This document shows, one piece after another, positions 6,321 through 8,247 of a stretch of DNA of 8,247 nucleotides. The notes beneath the pieces are model-generated. The model did not search any database and was not told where the DNA came from. It saw only the letters and a program-made list of their open reading frames with translations. The stretch's first letter is position 1. Every line of letters begins with the position of its first letter. The DNA comes from Actinomycetota bacterium (GTDB lineage: Bacteria; Actinomycetota; UBA4738): positions 1-8,247 of the forward strand of contig VAYC01000061.1 in the NCBI GenBank assembly GCA_005885025.1, given 5' to 3'. The translations under genes and the position numbers were made by a program.

Positions 6321-6605
6321 TCAGCCGATCGAGCGGAGCGTGCCGTGCCCCTGCTCCCGGATGAGAACACGGCGTTCGATCTCGTTGAGGCCGCCCCAGA
6401 TCCCGTGGGGCTCGCGGATGCGGACGGCATATTCCAGACACTCGATCCGCACTGGGCATACCGCGCAGATCGACTTGGCGTTGCGCTCTCGGGCGATCTT
6501 GGCCTCCCTGGATTCCCACTCTCCCGGAGGGAAGAACAGCCCGGAGTCCTCTCCGCGGCATGCTGCCCGCCACTGCCATCCGTACTCCCAAGTGTGCGTC
6601 GCCAT
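6321..6605 (-). CDS. WhiB-family [4Fe-4S] transcriptional regulator
   Basis: The 94-residue protein carries the full WhiB signature: Cys16 (RAACRGED), then CAVCPVRIEC with Cys47, Cys50 and Cys56 in C-x2-C-x5-C spacing, and the GIWGG turn (68-72) followed by a basic tail (ERRVLIREQG). The four cysteines hold a redox- and NO-sensitive cluster; Wbl proteins bind the main sigma factor SigA and steer transcription of developmental, redox or drug-response genes. FFPPGEWE after the first Cys is also typical. The paralogue (WhiB1 to WhiB7 type) cannot be fixed by eye. Start: ATG 6605 is the only start in a suitable place; the best Shine-Dalgarno match, AAGGAGG, lies an unusual 21 bases upstream. It is transcribed in the same direction as nfeD, with a 155-base gap upstream, and precedes the RidA-family gene. 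Confidence 0.95.
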   Translation of the reverse strand: MATHTWEYGWQWRAACRGEDSGLFFPPGEWESREAKIARERNAKSICAVCPVRIECLEYAVRIREPHGIWGGLNEIERRVLIREQGHGTLRSIG

Positions 6606-6760
6606 GAGCGTGGGCCTGCGGCCGCCCCTCCTTCGGCTCTCTAGGAGTTCTTCGTACCTGGACGCGGCGAAGATGGCGGTCGTTCACTCGCCAGAGACTT
6701 GTTTACCGAATCGGCACAAAGCTGAGACCAATCTAAGGATCGTGGGACCGCTGGTTATCG
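6606..6760 (-). promoter_or_regulatory. 155-base leader/promoter region of whiB
   Basis: This is the largest non-coding gap in the window and is less GC-rich than its surroundings. On the - strand it holds a TAGATT (near 6737-6732) and a TAAACA (near 6702) that could be -10 elements, and an AAGGAGG near 6627-6633, too far from the ATG for ordinary initiation. A GGGC...GCCC pair lies between that purine box and the ATG and could bring them closer. A long leader fits what is known of many Wbl genes, but no single promoter stands out, and I see no riboswitch. Confidence 0.35.
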
Positions 6761-8071
6761 CTAGTCCGGCTCTTCCTCCACCCGCAGGATCAGGCCATCG
6801 ATCCCTTTCACCCTGACGCGGGTCCCCTTGGGGATGAAGCCGTCCGTGGAGCGAGCTCGCCAGATCGAGCCCTTCACGTAGACCCCGCCCTCGGGATTGA
6901 GGTCGCTCCTGGCGTCTCCGACCAGCCCGACCAACCCGACCTGAGCCGTCCGCACCCGCTCCCTGGCCTTCAGCGCGACCGTCATCCCGAATCCGAGGAA
7001 CAGCAGCCCGCCCAACGTGGCCAGAACGATCAGCCACGGCGCCAGGTCGATGGCAGGGGCCACCCCGCGCCACGCCAGGACCGAACCCGCCGCGAACGCC
7101 GCCGTTCCCGTGGCGGTCAGCAGCGCCAGCCGACTCATCAGGATGTCCAGTCCCTGAAGGGCCATGCCACCGAGCAGCAGGGCGATTCCCAACCAGTGCA
7201 CCGGGACGATCGCGAGGCCATAGCCCGCAAAGGCCAGGAAGGTCAGGCCGGCAAGACCGGCGATGCCGAAGCCTGGCTGCGCGAGCTCGAACGCGATCGC
7301 CCACAGCCCCAGGATCAGGAGCACGTAGACGGCAGTGGGGGTACTCACCGCGTGGAGGGCGCGACGCACGGGCCCCATGCCGTCGAACTCCACGAGCACT
7401 CCGCTCGGACAACCCTTCGTCGTTAGCACGACCGAGCCGGCCCCGGTTCGAAGGGAACGTCCGTCGATGTCGCCCAACAGATCGCAGATACTCGACGCAA
7501 CCCCGGCCACCGCGCCTGCCTGAAGCGCCGGTCCTGCAGGCAGGGAGGGATGGTCCAGGAGCACCCGGGCCCCGCCCTCTGCGGCTCCGGCCCGCGGCGC
7601 GAGCGTAGCTAGTTGGGTCCCCAGCCGGGAGACCCCTACGGGATCCTCGCGAGCGCGCGACGTTCCCAGGTCGAAGGGACGGGCGGGACCGATCCCTGCA
7701 CCCGGGGCCATCGTCGCCAACGAGGAGGAGTAGACGACGAAAAGGGCGCCGCCTTCGGCTCGCGCTCCCGCCGGCGCGATCCAGGAGATGACAGGGATGG
7801 TGGCACCGCGCACGAATTCCCCCAGGCGCTCGGCGTGTTCGCCGTACCCTCCCAGGGAATCGATCTGCAGGACGACGACGGCGGCGCCCTGCCGCTCCGC
7901 CGAGGTGATGGCGCCACGAACGAAGTCCGATAGGGCCGGGTCGATCAGGCCCTTCATCTTGATCACGGCTACGATGGGCCGGGACTGAGTCAGTTCCGCG
8001 GCTTGTGTCATGGAAAGCGTCAGCAAGCCCGCGACAGCCATGACGGGAACGAGGGCGCGGACCCGAGCCAC
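6761..8071 (-). CDS. NfeD-family membrane protein with a degenerate ClpP-class protease domain
   Basis: The 436-residue protein has the long NfeD layout: a signal peptide (hydrophobic to about residue 25), a ClpP/SppA-like extracytoplasmic domain (about 30-225) with VVVLQIDSLGG (65-75) and PAGARAEGG...MAPGAGIG (100-128), several membrane helices from about 247 to 363, and a cytoplasmic OB-fold with GLVGLVGDARSDLNPEGGVYVKG (about 379-401). In active members such as archaeal PH1510 the segment reads ARAASAG, with the catalytic Ser; here it is ARAEGGA, with Gly107. No lysine occurs between this motif and residue 219, so the general base also seems absent. It is thus probably not a protease but may scaffold membrane partners; NfeD proteins often work with SPFH/stomatin proteins, none of which is seen here. 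Start: GTG 8071, six bases after a TACAAT -10 element; GTG 8074 is adjacent, and an in-frame ATG further upstream would overlap the preceding whiB gene. Confidence 0.9.
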   Translation of the reverse strand: MARVRALVPVMAVAGLLTLSMTQAAELTQSRPIVAVIKMKGLIDPALSDFVRGAITSAERQGAAVVVLQIDSLGGYGEHAERLGEFVRGATIPVISWIAPAGARAEGGALFVVYSSSLATMAPGAGIGPARPFDLGTSRAREDPVGVSRLGTQLATLAPRAGAAEGGARVLLDHPSLPAGPALQAGAVAGVASSICDLLGDIDGRSLRTGAGSVVLTTKGCPSGVLVEFDGMGPVRRALHAVSTPTAVYVLLILGLWAIAFELAQPGFGIAGLAGLTFLAFAGYGLAIVPVHWLGIALLLGGMALQGLDILMSRLALLTATGTAAFAAGSVLAWRGVAPAIDLAPWLIVLATLGGLLFLGFGMTVALKARERVRTAQVGLVGLVGDARSDLNPEGGVYVKGSIWRARSTDGFIPKGTRVRVKGIDGLILRVEEEPD

Positions 8072-8077
8072 CACGCG

Positions 8078-8083
8078 ATTGTA
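8078..8083 (-). promoter_or_regulatory. -10 element for the nfeD gene (leaderless)
   Basis: TACAAT on the - strand (8083-8078) is a near-consensus -10, followed by six bases and the GTG at 8071. There is no ribosome-binding site. No TTGACA-like -35 is present 16-18 bases upstream, where the DNA is GC-rich and can form a short CCGGG/CCCGG stem (8090-8106). Confidence 0.42.
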
Positions 8084-8118
8084 GGAGTCCCGGGACGCCG
8101 GCCCGGAGGGATCGGTCG

Positions 8119-8247
8119 TCAGGCGATGAGGCCGGCGGCTTGCAACACGGGTCGCCAATCCGCCGTCTTGGGAGATTGACGCGCGAGCTTGCGCCGCTCC
8201 TTGCTGTTCAACCCACCCCATACACCGAACTCGGCGTGAGCTTCGAA
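8119..8247 (-). CDS. C-terminal part of a second WhiB-family regulator (5' end outside window)
   Basis: On the - strand the frame enters at 8247 and ends at TGA 8121-8119, leaving 42 residues. It contains EFGVWGGLNSKERRKLARQ, which has the G-[VI]-W-G-G turn and the following basic region that defines WhiB proteins. The tail continues with TADWRPVLQAAGLIA, a longer C-terminus than that of the other WhiB in this window, so the two are not recent duplicates. The cysteine motif lies outside the window and cannot be checked. The nfeD start is 47 bases downstream on the same strand, with its own -10 element. Confidence 0.82.
   Translation of the reverse strand, partial: FEAHAEFGVWGGLNSKERRKLARQSPKTADWRPVLQAAGLIA

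Noticed and set aside
5986..6687. Open frame of 233 codons spanning the WhiB and RidA genes
   Set aside because: It overlaps two well-supported genes in another frame and is Arg/Pro-rich with no recognisable domain.
8090..8106. CCGGG/CCCGG hairpin between the partial whiB and nfeD as a terminator
   Set aside because: The stem is five pairs with no U tract and overlaps the predicted nfeD promoter; this is easily chance at this GC content.
8072..8221. N-terminal extension of the NfeD frame to an upstream ATG
   Set aside because: This stretch is the shadow of the WhiB C-terminal coding sequence; the signal peptide begins at the GTG pair and a -10 element lies within the extension.
1..8247. tRNA, rRNA, CRISPR array, insertion sequence or prophage
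   Set aside because: I found no cloverleaf-like segment, no repeated spacer structure, no transposase or integrase motif, and no long direct or inverted repeats by eye.

Overview
This is a GC-rich window from an actinobacterium (Actinomycetota). The lineage call rests on two WhiB-family iron-sulfur regulators, which are confined to Actinobacteria and their phages, on heavy GTG start usage, and on several starts that look leaderless. I cannot place it below phylum. It reads as chromosomal housekeeping DNA with no phage, transposon, CRISPR or RNA-gene signal.

Layout. (1) 1-258: 3' end of a MidA/NDUFAF7-like methyltransferase on the + strand, running into (2) 262-1485: a complete nuoD-type complex I subunit on the - strand, isolated from other nuo genes. 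(3) 1510-5142: a + strand operon of a small antibiotic-biosynthesis-monooxygenase (ABM) domain protein, selA (overlapping it by GTGA) and selB, i.e. selenocysteine synthesis and insertion. (4) 5150-8247: five - strand genes: a small lipoprotein, a RidA-family protein, a WhiB regulator, a membrane NfeD protein, and the 3' end of a second WhiB gene cut by the window edge. No gene-free stretch exceeds about 155 bases.

How they fit together. The left end is a respiration theme: the human MidA homologue methylates an arginine of the NuoD homologue, and that arginine is present here. The NuoD itself is odd: by hand alignment to the bovine 49 kDa subunit the quinone-site Tyr is Trp and the partner Asp is Glu, while the His is kept. 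The centre gives two of the bacterial selenocysteine components (SelA charges Ser-tRNA-Sec with selenium; SelB delivers it to UGA), but selC, selD and any selenoprotein are outside the window. The right end mixes redox-responsive regulation (WhiB) with envelope proteins. The NfeD protein appears to have lost the catalytic Ser and Lys of its ClpP-class domain, so it is probably a pseudoprotease.

The best candidates for something under-described are the methyltransferase/variant-NuoD pair, the ABM protein translationally coupled to selA, and the catalytically dead NfeD between two whiB genes. All homology calls were made by eye without searches.
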